From the NCBI RefSeq assembly GCF_002351485.1, contig NZ_NWMW01000001.1, positions 620,001 through 684,000 of the forward strand: 64,000 bases of DNA, in the 5' to 3' direction. The position numbers and the translations under genes are program-made. The notes beneath the pieces are model-generated. The model did no database searches. It saw only the letters and a list, made by a program, of their open reading frames with translations, and was not told the origin of the DNA. This document shows, piece after piece, positions 16,219-23,724 of the stretch; position 1 is the first letter of the stretch; the number at the start of each line of letters is the position of its first letter. The stretch comes from Sphingomonas spermidinifaciens (lineage in GTDB: Bacteria; Pseudomonadota; Alphaproteobacteria; Sphingomonadales; Sphingomonadaceae).

Positions 16219-17417
16219 CTGACGCCATCATATCGAACGAACCCGCGGTCGCGCCCAAGATCGACCCCGAGACATTGGTCCTGCGCGCGCAGCCCGCACC
16301 TGCGATCCGGTTCAAGCGCGGGCTTGTCGTCGGACTCGCGGCCATCGCCATCATCGTGCTGGTCGCGGCCGCCTGGTTCGCGCTGAAACCGCGAAACCTG
16401 CACCTTGTGGGCGAGCAGAGCGATCTCGCCGAACCGGCCAAGGCTCCCGGCGATGCCCTCAGCGGGCTCCCCGCCAGCTACGGCGATGCGCCCAAGCTCG
16501 GCCCGCCGCTTCCCGGCGATCTCGGCCGGCCCATTCTCAAGCACCAGCAGGCGATGACGGAAGGCGTGCCGCCCCAGCCGAATGCGGCCGAAGAGGCGGC
16601 GCGGACGGCACAGGAGCAGGCTGCGGCCGAGCGCAAGGCGGCGCGCGAATCCGGCGTGCTGGTGCATAGTGGTGCCCGCGCCGTGTCGGCCGAGGCCGCG
16701 CCGGCTGCCGTCGCGACGGCGCCGAGCGATGCCGATGCATCCAAGCTGGCACTGGACCCGAATCGCGATCCCAATGCGCAGCAGCGCAAGGCCGATTTCG
16801 TGTCGACATCGGACCGCGGCGGCGACGTCAATCCGCACCTGATCCGCCCCGCCGCCTCGCCCTACATGCTGTCGGCCGGCAGCGTGATCGCCGCAAGCCT
16901 CATCACCGGCCTGCGATCCGACCTTCCCGGGCTAGTCACGGCGCAGGTCACCGAGCGCGTGTTCGACAGCGCCACCGGCCGCATCCCGCTGATCCCGCAG
17001 GGCGCGCGCCTGATCGGCACCTATGATTCCGTGGTGGCCTTCGGCCAGCGCCGCGCGCTCGTCGTCTGGCAGCGCATAATCTTCCCGGATGGCCGTTCGA
17101 TCCGGATGGAGAACGTGCCGGCCACCGATCCCTCCGGCTATGCCGGGTTGGAGGACAAGGTTGATTTCCACACCTGGACGCTCCTCAAGGGCGTGGCGAT
17201 CTCGACCCTGCTCGGCGTCGGCTCCAACCTCACCTTCACCGGCGAGAGCGACCTCGTACAGGCCATCCGGGAATCGACCCAGCAGAATGTCGCGCGCGCC
17301 GGCGACCAGCTCACCTCGCGCAACCTCCAGATTCAGCCAACGATCACCGTGCGGCCAGGCACGCCAGTGCGCTTGGTCGTGCATCGCGATCTCGTGCTCT
17401 CTCCACCATCCGAATAG
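16215..17417 (+). CDS. trbI: Conjugal transfer protein TrbI (VirB10 family)
   Basis: A 400-aa VirB10-like protein that spans both membranes. It has a cytoplasmic N-terminus, a single membrane segment at about 36-57, a Pro/Ala-rich periplasmic linker to about 180, and the conserved C-terminal beta-barrel domain (SAGSVIAASLITGLRSDLPG, then RLIGTYDSVVAFGQ). It couples inner-membrane ATPases to the outer pore. It is the last core channel gene; the DUF2274 gene follows seven bases later. Confidence 0.93.
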   Translation: MTDAIISNEPAVAPKIDPETLVLRAQPAPAIRFKRGLVVGLAAIAIIVLVAAAWFALKPRNLHLVGEQSDLAEPAKAPGDALSGLPASYGDAPKLGPPLPGDLGRPILKHQQAMTEGVPPQPNAAEEAARTAQEQAAAERKAARESGVLVHSGARAVSAEAAPAAVATAPSDADASKLALDPNRDPNAQQRKADFVSTSDRGGDVNPHLIRPAASPYMLSAGSVIAASLITGLRSDLPGLVTAQVTERVFDSATGRIPLIPQGARLIGTYDSVVAFGQRRALVVWQRIIFPDGRSIRMENVPATDPSGYAGLEDKVDFHTWTLLKGVAISTLLGVGSNLTFTGESDLVQAIRESTQQNVARAGDQLTSRNLQIQPTITVRPGTPVRLVVHRDLVLSPPSE

Positions 17418-17424
17418 GTGACCT

Positions 17425-17640
17425 ATGCCAGACCTGAAGCTGCCCAAGCTGCCTGATCGCACGCCCGTCAGGCTCACGATCAGCATCACGCCCGACCTCC
17501 AAGCCGCCCTGAACGATTACGCAAAGGTCTATGCGGAAACCTATGGTCGCGAAGAACCTGTGACTGAGCTCATCCCGGCAATGCTCGCGAGTTTCGTCGA
17601 GAGCGATCGCGCGTTCTCGCGCTCGCGAGCAAAGCCATGA
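17425..17640 (+). CDS. DUF2274-domain protein at the end of the trb operon
   Basis: A 71-aa protein resembling the short DUF2274 proteins that habitually follow trbI in sphingomonad and rhizobial conjugation clusters. Visible features are a strand-like PVRLTISITPDLQAALNDYAKVYAETYG segment, which resembles a ribbon-helix-helix fold, and then EPVTELIPAMLASFVESDRAF. It may bind DNA or regulate transfer, but no function is established. The stop overlaps the next gene as ATGA. Confidence 0.75.
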   Translation: MPDLKLPKLPDRTPVRLTISITPDLQAALNDYAKVYAETYGREEPVTELIPAMLASFVESDRAFSRSRAKP

Positions 17641-17876
17641 GCAGAGCGCGAACCATCAAGGACCGCCATAGTGCGGCAGAGGCAACGCCTACCCTGTTCG
17701 AGGACCTACCGACCGAGCCGATCTGCGTCAGGGTGGCAGCCGCGGTCAAACTGACGGGTATCCCGCGGTCCACACTTTATGAGCTGATTGGTTCTGGCGA
17801 AATCGAAACCGCTAAAATCGGGAGATCCACCTTCATCCTTTATGCCAGTCTCAAACGGCTGTTCGAGAAGCACTAG
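17637..17876 (+). CDS. Helix-turn-helix protein, excisionase/AlpA-like
   Basis: A 79-aa protein whose C-terminal 50 residues form a MerR/excisionase-type winged helix-turn-helix (VKLTGIPRSTLYELIGSGEI, then KIGRSTFILYASLKRLFE). Such proteins act as recombination directionality factors or as regulators of integrative elements. Being translationally coupled to the transfer operon (ATGA with the DUF2274 gene), it would be made when transfer genes are on, which suits an excision role. This is inference; a plain regulator is equally possible. Confidence 0.7.
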   Translation: MSRARTIKDRHSAAEATPTLFEDLPTEPICVRVAAAVKLTGIPRSTLYELIGSGEIETAKIGRSTFILYASLKRLFEKH

Positions 17877-17916
17877 CGCTGATTGGTACAGTGCAATGAT
17901 TCCTGCACCACCGAGC

Positions 17917-19101
17917 TCAAGGATTCACGGGGCGAGTCCAACCTTCGGCAAGCTTCTCAATCACTTTCTCGAACCAGCCCTCATACCAATACCAGGCATT
18001 CGCGATGGACACGCCATAGCCCTTGGCTGGGGTGCGTGCCTCCAGCTGCTGCGCGAGCTTGGTGTGATCGTACATGTTGAAGTTGGGATAGCCTGCCTCT
18101 CGCACCTTGGCGACGATCTGCGAGGGCAGGTACTTCTGCCGCTCGACCTCCTTGAGCAGGACGCGCTCGACCGCCTGCGCCTCGGGCGAGCCAGGCCGGA
18201 CGAAGTCGATCGCAAGGTCCGCATTGGTGGCCCGTCCTGTAACCTTGGGAACGAAGGCGACGCGGTACCGAAAGCGCGGATCCTTCTGCTCGTCCTCAGT
18301 CAGCGCGTTGTGGAAGTTGTCCATTGCGGTTGCGATGTGCGCTGGCAGGCTCTCTCCGGCGAGCAGCGCGCGCTGCCCGCCGTAGAACGTCACGAACTGC
18401 AATGCGATTGGCAGGCGTCGCTCGAGCGCGAACTGCCCACCGAACAGCGCTTTGATGGCGTCATTGAAGTTAAGGCAGCAGGCTTGGAGCTTGGCACTGA
18501 GCGCGTCGTCGATGCGATTGGTCGAGCGGTGCTCGATCTCGTGCCGGATCTCGAGCAGGAACTTCAGATTATTGATCGTGCCGCGGTCGAGCGGGCATGC
18601 GCCCGTCGCGATGCACTGGCCCAGCTCCCAATATTTCTCGGCGCCGCTCGGTGTGGTCTGTACCACGCCGGCGCGGCGGTAGCGATAATCTACCCCCTCC
18701 CGCCGGTAGTAGGCGTGCATCAGGTAGGTCCAGGCGATGATCGCGGTCACGATGAAGATTTCGGCACGGAAAAGCAGCCCGGCGCCGTTGAACGTGTGGA
18801 CCGCTGCGATCATGGCCTCTCGCGCCTTTATCAGCAGTTCGTCGCCGCGAGCGCTTAAGCCGGTGTCCGGGTCGACATCGGGCCAGGCTGCGAGATAGGC
18901 GTCGAGTTCGGTATCGCTCGCTGCCCTGACCGCGCGGTGCTTCGCACCGTCGCGAATTTCCGAGATACGCGCGTGATTGATCGATCGCGTGGGGCGAGAG
19001 AAATAAGCTTGGATGTCCTGCGGCACGAAATTGCGCGCGAGCATGGCCTTAACCAACGCCACTTCCCAGCGCTCCAGGGTATTGCCCGGTCGTCTCGCCA
19101 T
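17917..19101 (-). CDS. DUF3644-domain protein, accessory cargo of the element
   Basis: A 394-aa protein resembling DUF3644 proteins. The landmark is KFLLEIRHEIEHR (about residue 180), where the R/H-rich helix recalls HEPN-type RNase helices. An N-terminal helix-turn-helix-like stretch (FVPQDIQAYFSRPTRSINHARISEI) precedes it. I chose the ATG at 19101 because GGGAGGGG lies just upstream; an in-frame start at 19131 exists. The gene is convergent with the trb operon and stands alone next to the integrase remnant, a typical cargo position. DUF3644 proteins are often found in mobile or defence regions, but this one has no proven role. Confidence 0.7.
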   Translation of the reverse strand: MARRPGNTLERWEVALVKAMLARNFVPQDIQAYFSRPTRSINHARISEIRDGAKHRAVRAASDTELDAYLAAWPDVDPDTGLSARGDELLIKAREAMIAAVHTFNGAGLLFRAEIFIVTAIIAWTYLMHAYYRREGVDYRYRRAGVVQTTPSGAEKYWELGQCIATGACPLDRGTINNLKFLLEIRHEIEHRSTNRIDDALSAKLQACCLNFNDAIKALFGGQFALERRLPIALQFVTFYGGQRALLAGESLPAHIATAMDNFHNALTEDEQKDPRFRYRVAFVPKVTGRATNADLAIDFVRPGSPEAQAVERVLLKEVERQKYLPSQIVAKVREAGYPNFNMYDHTKLAQQLEARTPAKGYGVSIANAWYWYEGWFEKVIEKLAEGWTRPVNP

Positions 19102-19468
19102 ATGCCCCTCCCACACACATGATTGGCTCAAGACGGTGTGTCGGCAAGCCCTAAGCTAGGATGCGGCCGCTGGGGCCCGGACAGTGCCGAAAACGGTCGC
19201 GATACTGAATTGTCCGGTTACCAGAAGATGCTTTTGGGGTAGCTTTCCCTCGTCTCGTTGCCCAGATCAATCAGTTAGCAATCAGTCGCGCATCCGCGCT
19301 TCGAATCGCTCCAAGAGACTAGCTCGAAGCGCTCCCAGGACTCGAACCACTGCAAGAATTTGAGGGGCATGGTATCGACCATGGTATGATGTTGTCGCTC
19401 AAACAAAAACGGCCATAATTACAGTGTGTTATGTGGCGATCTCGAGTCCTCTTCTGGGCACCAGTCAA

Positions 19469-19503
19469 CCACTTTATCGTGTCGTTTTTACACGATAAAG
19501 TGG
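19469..19503. repeat. Perfect 14-bp inverted repeat with 7-base spacer, recombination-site-like
   Basis: CCACTTTATCGTGT (19469-19482) and ACACGATAAAGTGG (19490-19503) are exact inverse complements around the spacer CGTTTTT. Two inverted arms flanking a 6-8 base centre is the layout of tyrosine-recombinase crossover sites. It ends 17 bases before the point where integrase homology begins. The surrounding 19102-19520 stretch has no convincing gene and is AT-richer than its neighbours. It could also be a transcription terminator-like hairpin, but no U-run follows on either strand. Confidence 0.55.
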
Positions 19504-19520
19504 ATTTCCTGAAAATGTGA

Positions 19521-19958
19521 TCCCACATTGATTACCACACGAGTGAGCGCCTCCTGCCGATCCACAAGAACCTGATCGACTGCGGGCTTCTACACTTCGT
19601 GGACAAGCAGCGCCGCAACGGTCGCACGAAGCTGTTCGAAGAGATCGACCCCGGCACCAAGGGCGTGCGGTCGGTCGCGTTTTCAAAATGGTTCACGCAG
19701 TTTCTTCGAAGCTGCGGTGCCTATCAACCTCGCACCTGCTTCCATTCATTCCGTCATAACTTCCGCGACGAGTTGCGCGCCGCGCGCACAGACCATGACG
19801 TTGCAATGGCGCTCGGCGGATGGACGAACGGAACGGGGAAGCGGGGAGCATCCGAGAACTACGGCAGCGGGCATCGAGTGGGGGTGCTGGCAGAGGCGGT
19901 CAGCCAGCTTTCCTTCCGCGAAGTAGATATCTCCCATCTGGCGTGGAACGCCAGATAG
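19521..19958 (+). pseudogene. C-terminal remnant of a tyrosine site-specific integrase
   Basis: From codon 19521 the frame reads as the catalytic half of a phage-type tyrosine integrase: HTSERLLPIHKNLIDCGLL, then CFHSFRHNFRDEL with the HxxR motif, ALGGW, and SENYG with the likely nucleophile tyrosine. A stop (TGA, 19518-19520) directly precedes it, and the N-terminal two-thirds is missing. The internal ATG-like start at 19599 would make only 119 residues, without the first part of the homology. It is therefore a truncated, probably inactive copy. It marks the right edge of the element or an older element used as a target. Confidence 0.75.
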
Positions 19959-20134
19959 CAGCCCTCGCGACCATTTACGGCAGTTTTCCGAGGGTTTGGG
20001 GACGATTGGTGCCCCGGACTGTGTAGCAGTTCTGTGTAGCAAACGCTCTCTGGAGACCGTCTTTTCGACGATCCCCCAGCATTATTTCCGTGTTCGCGTC
20101 GAGAGGTGACGAAGCCGTCTCGACGACGGTCACA
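19959..20134. other. Junction between element and chromosome, with short repeats
   Basis: This non-coding gap between the integrase remnant and the TonB receptor holds a direct repeat CTGTGTAGCA (20019-20028 and 20032-20041, period 13). It also holds an inverted repeat CGTCGAGA/TCTCGACG (20097-20104 and 20118-20125) just beyond the receptor stop. The latter could be a weak terminator for the receptor, without a U-run. The right attachment site probably lies here or at 19469-19503, but the left end is outside the window, so no att duplication can be shown. Confidence 0.35.
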
Positions 20135-22195
20135 TCATTGCTCCCCGCCCCACCGCAGGCCAATCCACAATTGCCGTGGGCGGGCGCGTTCGACGGCGGC
20201 GTTGCTGAAGCCGGTCTCCACGACCGTATCGAACAGATTCTCGCCGCGCGCGACCAGCGACACGCCGCGCGCGATCGGCGCGGACAAGACCGCATCAATG
20301 GTGAGGGCGTCGCCGAGCGTGCGGCTGTTCTGGTCATCCTCGAACTGGCTCGAAAGATAGCGCAGCGTCGTGCTTGCCCCCCAGGCACCGCGCGTCCAGC
20401 CGAACGTCGCTGACGCCTGATGCTCGGGCACCTGCGCCGGCGCGAGGCCATCAAGTGCGGGGGCGAGCGCACCGCCGTCAACGCTGGCATCGACATAGGC
20501 GTAGGACGCCTGCGCGTGGAACGGGCCGAGGTTTAGCCGGCCGTCGATCTCCACCCCGGTCGAGCGGATCGCCTCCAGATTGTCACGCCGCCGATAGAAG
20601 CCCGCCGCTGACACGAACCCGACGCCCGGAAACGTCCCCGGTCCCCGCGCGACGGTCACATTGGCGATCGCGTCGGACAGGACATTGCGAAACACCGTTG
20701 CGCCGATCGTCACGCGCCGGCCGAGCGCCACGTCGATGCCGCCCTCATAACCCTCGAGAGTCTCGGGCCGCAGATTGGCATTTGCCGCGGTGGCATCGGC
20801 GCCCGCGCGGAACGGTCGATAGAGTTCGTTGGGCGTCGGCAGCCGCCACGCGCGATAGGCCGAGGCGCGCAGCGTCACCGGCTCGGCGAGCGCCCAGGCG
20901 ATGCCGACATGGCCCGTCGCCTCGCTGCCCGAGCGGTCGGCGAAGCGTGTGTCGGTCAGTGTGCCGCCCGCCAGCGCCGCCTCGAACAGCGAGCCGTTGC
21001 CGATCCGCCAATCGTCGATCCGCCCCTCGCCCTCGATCCGCACCGGGCCGAGCCGCGCCGACAGACTAGCGAAGGCGCCCATCGTTCGCGTCTCGCCGCC
21101 GGCCTGCCGCCGCCGCGTCGGCATGCTGGCGACATAGGTATAGAGCTCCTGCGTCCGCCCGCTCAGCGCGCGGATGTCGGCACCGATTGCGAGGTCGATA
21201 TCGGGCCCGAGCGGCGGGATCAGCTCGACCCGTCCGCCGAGCCCGGTGCCCGGCGTGTTATACTGGTCGAGCGTCGGCGTTACCGTCGTCCGGTCGGCAT
21301 TGACGCTCGCGAACTGGCTGGCGAAGCGGCGCGTCTGGACATAGCCGAGCACCGAAAAGCGCCAGTCGCCGCTGCCCACCAGCCGGACGCTTGCATCCGC
21401 GCCGTCGCTCTCGATCTTCGTGAAGTCGAGGCCGCGGTCGCGGCGGTCGGTAAAGCCCTGCACGGTCGATTGCAGCTCGAGGTCGGGGGCGACGCGCACG
21501 ACCGCGCGCAGGGCGGCGTTGAACTGCTCATAGGGCGCGGCGCGATCGACGGGGCCGCGATCGGCCTCAACGATCGGCGCGAAGCCGTCGCCGCGCGCAT
21601 AGCCCGCCGACAGCGTCGCAAATCCCGGCCCCCGCGCCAATGTCGCGGTCGCGCGCGCGTCGACCGCGTTGCGCTCGCCATAGAGAGCCTCGGCGGTGAA
21701 GGGACGAAGCTGGTCGGGCGTCGCGCTGTCGATCTCGATCACGCCGCCAATCGCACCCGATCCCCAGCGCCCGCTACCCCCGCCGCGGCGAACGCGCACC
21801 GCGCCGATGCGGTCGGTCGAGAAGCCGGGAAAGGCGATCCAGCCGCCGAACGGATCGGCCTGCGGCACGCCGTCGAGGATCAGCAGCGCCCGGCTTGCCG
21901 CATTGCCGCCGAGCCCGCGCAGCGTGATGCCCTGTGCGGTGGGATTGGCGCTGCGCGAATCCGCACGGCGAAAGGATTGTAGGCCGGCGACATCGGCGAG
22001 CACGTCTTCCAGCCGACCGCTGGCGGTGTTCGTCGCACGCTCGCGCTCGATGACGGTGCCCGCGGTGCTGCCGGTCGAGGGCAGCGAGAGGCCGCGGCCC
22101 GTCACAACGATCTCGGGCGGCGGCGCCGGCACCTCCTGCGGCTGGGCGGCGGCGAGTACGAGGGCAAGCGGCGCTGCGGACAAAAGGTCGATCAT
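20135..22195 (-). CDS. TonB-dependent outer-membrane receptor
   Basis: A 686-aa TonB-dependent receptor. It has a short signal region, a TonB-box-like PEIVVTGRG at about 27-35, and a plug domain with ITLRGLGGNAASRALLILDG and the G-rich GGSGRWGSGAIGGVIEI segment. A 22-strand-type barrel ends in a terminal aromatic-containing strand (LWIGLRWGGEQ). Size and plug resemble the BtuB-like receptor class, but the ligand cannot be assigned, and no cobalamin riboswitch is visible upstream. The start overlaps the stop of a small upstream ORF (ATGA). It is the first chromosomal gene next to the integrated element. Confidence 0.88.
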   Translation of the reverse strand: MIDLLSAAPLALVLAAAQPQEVPAPPPEIVVTGRGLSLPSTGSTAGTVIERERATNTASGRLEDVLADVAGLQSFRRADSRSANPTAQGITLRGLGGNAASRALLILDGVPQADPFGGWIAFPGFSTDRIGAVRVRRGGGSGRWGSGAIGGVIEIDSATPDQLRPFTAEALYGERNAVDARATATLARGPGFATLSAGYARGDGFAPIVEADRGPVDRAAPYEQFNAALRAVVRVAPDLELQSTVQGFTDRRDRGLDFTKIESDGADASVRLVGSGDWRFSVLGYVQTRRFASQFASVNADRTTVTPTLDQYNTPGTGLGGRVELIPPLGPDIDLAIGADIRALSGRTQELYTYVASMPTRRRQAGGETRTMGAFASLSARLGPVRIEGEGRIDDWRIGNGSLFEAALAGGTLTDTRFADRSGSEATGHVGIAWALAEPVTLRASAYRAWRLPTPNELYRPFRAGADATAANANLRPETLEGYEGGIDVALGRRVTIGATVFRNVLSDAIANVTVARGPGTFPGVGFVSAAGFYRRRDNLEAIRSTGVEIDGRLNLGPFHAQASYAYVDASVDGGALAPALDGLAPAQVPEHQASATFGWTRGAWGASTTLRYLSSQFEDDQNSRTLGDALTIDAVLSAPIARGVSLVARGENLFDTVVETGFSNAAVERARPRQLWIGLRWGGEQ

Positions 22196-22287
22196 GCGGC
22201 GACGTACCGCCGCGTGCGCCGCGCGCCCCTGCCCGCGTCACCTAGGCAAACGCCCGCGACCAGGCGACTCACGATCCGAACTTTCAT
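22192..22287 (-). CDS. 31-aa leader peptide coupled to the TonB receptor
   Basis: A short ORF (MKVRIVSRLVAGVCLGDAG and an Arg-rich tail) with a good ribosome site, AGAGGGG, about six bases upstream. It ends in TGA overlapping the receptor ATG as ATGA. The receptor itself lacks an obvious ribosome site of its own, so this ORF may serve as a translational leader. It matches no family I know, so it could be chance; the strong ribosome site and exact overlap support it. Confidence 0.4.
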   Translation of the reverse strand: MKVRIVSRLVAGVCLGDAGRGARRTRRYVAA

Positions 22288-22976
22288 GCCGACCCCTCTT
22301 TGTTTCCAATCGCCTAGCCGAGCGCTCCTAGAGAATCGACCCGTCCTGCGCGCCGCGCCGTCTCCTTTGGGCAATGAAAGCTCATCTTGTTGGCATCACT
22401 GCCGCGCGGCGACGCCAGGAGGCGCGGCTCATCGGCGGCATCCAGTCGCCCGGCCGTTGAGAAATGGAGGAGTTGGTGGGCGCGGCTACGCGCGTTTCAG
22501 GCCGGAGTGAGCCGACGACGGCGCGGAGTTCGTGCTCACATACCGGATTGTGTGGGATCGACCGGCGCGAACCGCCCCCGTGGCCGGCGTTCCGCTCCCT
22601 GCCGAGCGGCCGTTCAGCCCGATCGCAGCTTGCCCGCGGCCGCCACGAACAGGGTGTTGCCATAGCTGTCGCTCTCGTCGTCGCCGTAGCGCGGGACGCG
22701 ATCGCTTCCGCCCTGAAGCTTGGTGCTGCCGGCGAAGCTAGAGGTGCAGTGCACCGCCTAGATGCTCGGCGGGCGGCCGGCGGTCAGCTTGTTCGACTTG
22801 TCGGTCGCGTCGGTGATGAGGCACTGGTCGAGCAACACTTCAGCGAGCGACCCTTCGGGATCGTCCCCATTGCTCCCGGCCATGATGATCGGGAACCGCC
22901 TGTGATTGGGTATCGCAATGCTGCGTGGTAAACCAACTCCATTTATTGCACCGCGCAACGCGCGGTCGCGGCGCGT
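22288..22976. other. Long gap with little coding content (contains a possible broken gene)
   Basis: Between the leader ORF and the nucleotidyltransferase gene no intact gene is convincing. The only protein-like signal is the minus-strand frame at 22614-22883, listed separately. The receptor's promoter must lie in 22288-22600. No riboswitch-like or terminator-like structure stood out. Confidence 0.4.
22614..22883 (-). pseudogene. Possible small gene interrupted by an in-frame stop
   Basis: Starting at ATG 22883 the frame reads MAGSNGDDPEGSLAEVLLDQ and continues to ITDATDKSNKLTAGRPPSI. It then meets TAG (22758-22760) and, in the same frame, resumes as protein-like sequence (FAGSTKLQGGSDRVPRYGDD, then NTLFVAAAGKLRSG) to a TGA. 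Both halves have balanced, soluble-protein-like composition, unlike the Arg-rich shadow frames around them. It looks like a 90-codon gene with one nonsense mutation. I do not recognise the family, and it could be a chance open frame. Confidence 0.35.
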
Positions 22977-23723
22977 TCAGGCCGGGATGGTCGAGGGCCA
23001 GTCGGGCATCGTGTCGCCGCGAAGGCCGCGGCGGCGCCATGCCGCTTCTGCCAGTGCGAGCGCGCGCGGATCATCGACGTCGATCCAGTCGAACCCGCTG
23101 ACGTCGACGAACCCCGCCTCCCCTCGTGCCGCCAGCAGGCGCACGCCCTCTGTCAGCGACGGCGCGGCGAGCGTCTTCAGCGCGGCGATCAGTTTGCCTC
23201 CGATCGCGAACACGCCGCTGTCATAGGCGTCGTGCCGCCGCATCCCCTTGCCGATCGCGGCGATGCGGTCGCCGCGCGTGGCGACGCGGGTAACGTCGAG
23301 GGGATCGACCCAGCCATGACCCAACCGGCGGTCGATGCCCAGCGTCAGCCCGCTGACCGCCCCGTGCGCGGCGACCGCGGCGTAGAGCGCGGGATCGACG
23401 AGATGATCGCACATCGCCAGCAGCGCGTCGCCGCCAGCGAGAAGCGGCTCGGCCGCGAGTACCGAAACGCCGTTGGGCTGGCTGGGGTCGGCCCAGACGC
23501 ACTCGACCGACAGCGGTTGCCGCCGCGCGGCCAGGTGGCGGGCGACGCCCTCGCCGCGATAGCCAAGCACGACGATAGCGCGATCGATCCCCGCCGCCGC
23601 CAGTCCGCCGAGCGCATGATCGATCAGCGCGCGGCCGGCGACCGGACACAGCGGCTTGGACGCTGCAGCGGCGCGCAGCCGGCTCCCCTCGCCCGCGGCG
23701 AGCAGTACCGCGGTTCGGATCAT
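22977..23723 (-). CDS. Nucleotidyltransferase, probable CTP:inositol-1-phosphate cytidylyltransferase type
   Basis: A 248-aa NTP-transferase with the Rossmann-like signature LLAAGEGSRLRAAAASKPL at residues 7-25, VLGYRGEGV, and a metal/substrate region around MCDHLVDP. Family members activate sugar phosphates or inositol phosphate. Because it lies one base after inositol-3-phosphate synthase and in a row with two CDP-alcohol phosphatidyltransferases, the inositol-phosphate cytidylyltransferase role is the best inference: it would supply CDP-inositol to the transferases. The substrate is not provable by eye; MobA-like or hexose-1-phosphate use is the alternative. It is the last gene of the long surface-polysaccharide operon. 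Confidence 0.65.
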   Translation of the reverse strand: MIRTAVLLAAGEGSRLRAAAASKPLCPVAGRALIDHALGGLAAAGIDRAIVVLGYRGEGVARHLAARRQPLSVECVWADPSQPNGVSVLAAEPLLAGGDALLAMCDHLVDPALYAAVAAHGAVSGLTLGIDRRLGHGWVDPLDVTRVATRGDRIAAIGKGMRRHDAYDSGVFAIGGKLIAALKTLAAPSLTEGVRLLAARGEAGFVDVSGFDWIDVDDPRALALAEAAWRRRGLRGDTMPDWPSTIPA

Positions 23724-23724
23724 C

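Noticed and set aside
19338..19348. tRNA T-arm-like sequence GGTTCGAGTCC on the minus strand
   Set aside because: The flanking bases do not form a T-stem, and no acceptor, D or anticodon arms can be folded around it.
19275..19382. 35-codon minus-strand ORF (MVDTMPLKFLQWFE...)
   Set aside because: No ribosome site, no recognised family, and it lies in the AT-rich gap where short ORFs are expected by chance.
22196..22400. Cobalamin riboswitch upstream of the TonB receptor
   Set aside because: The receptor is BtuB-like in size, but no B12-box or related conserved core could be found on the minus strand here.
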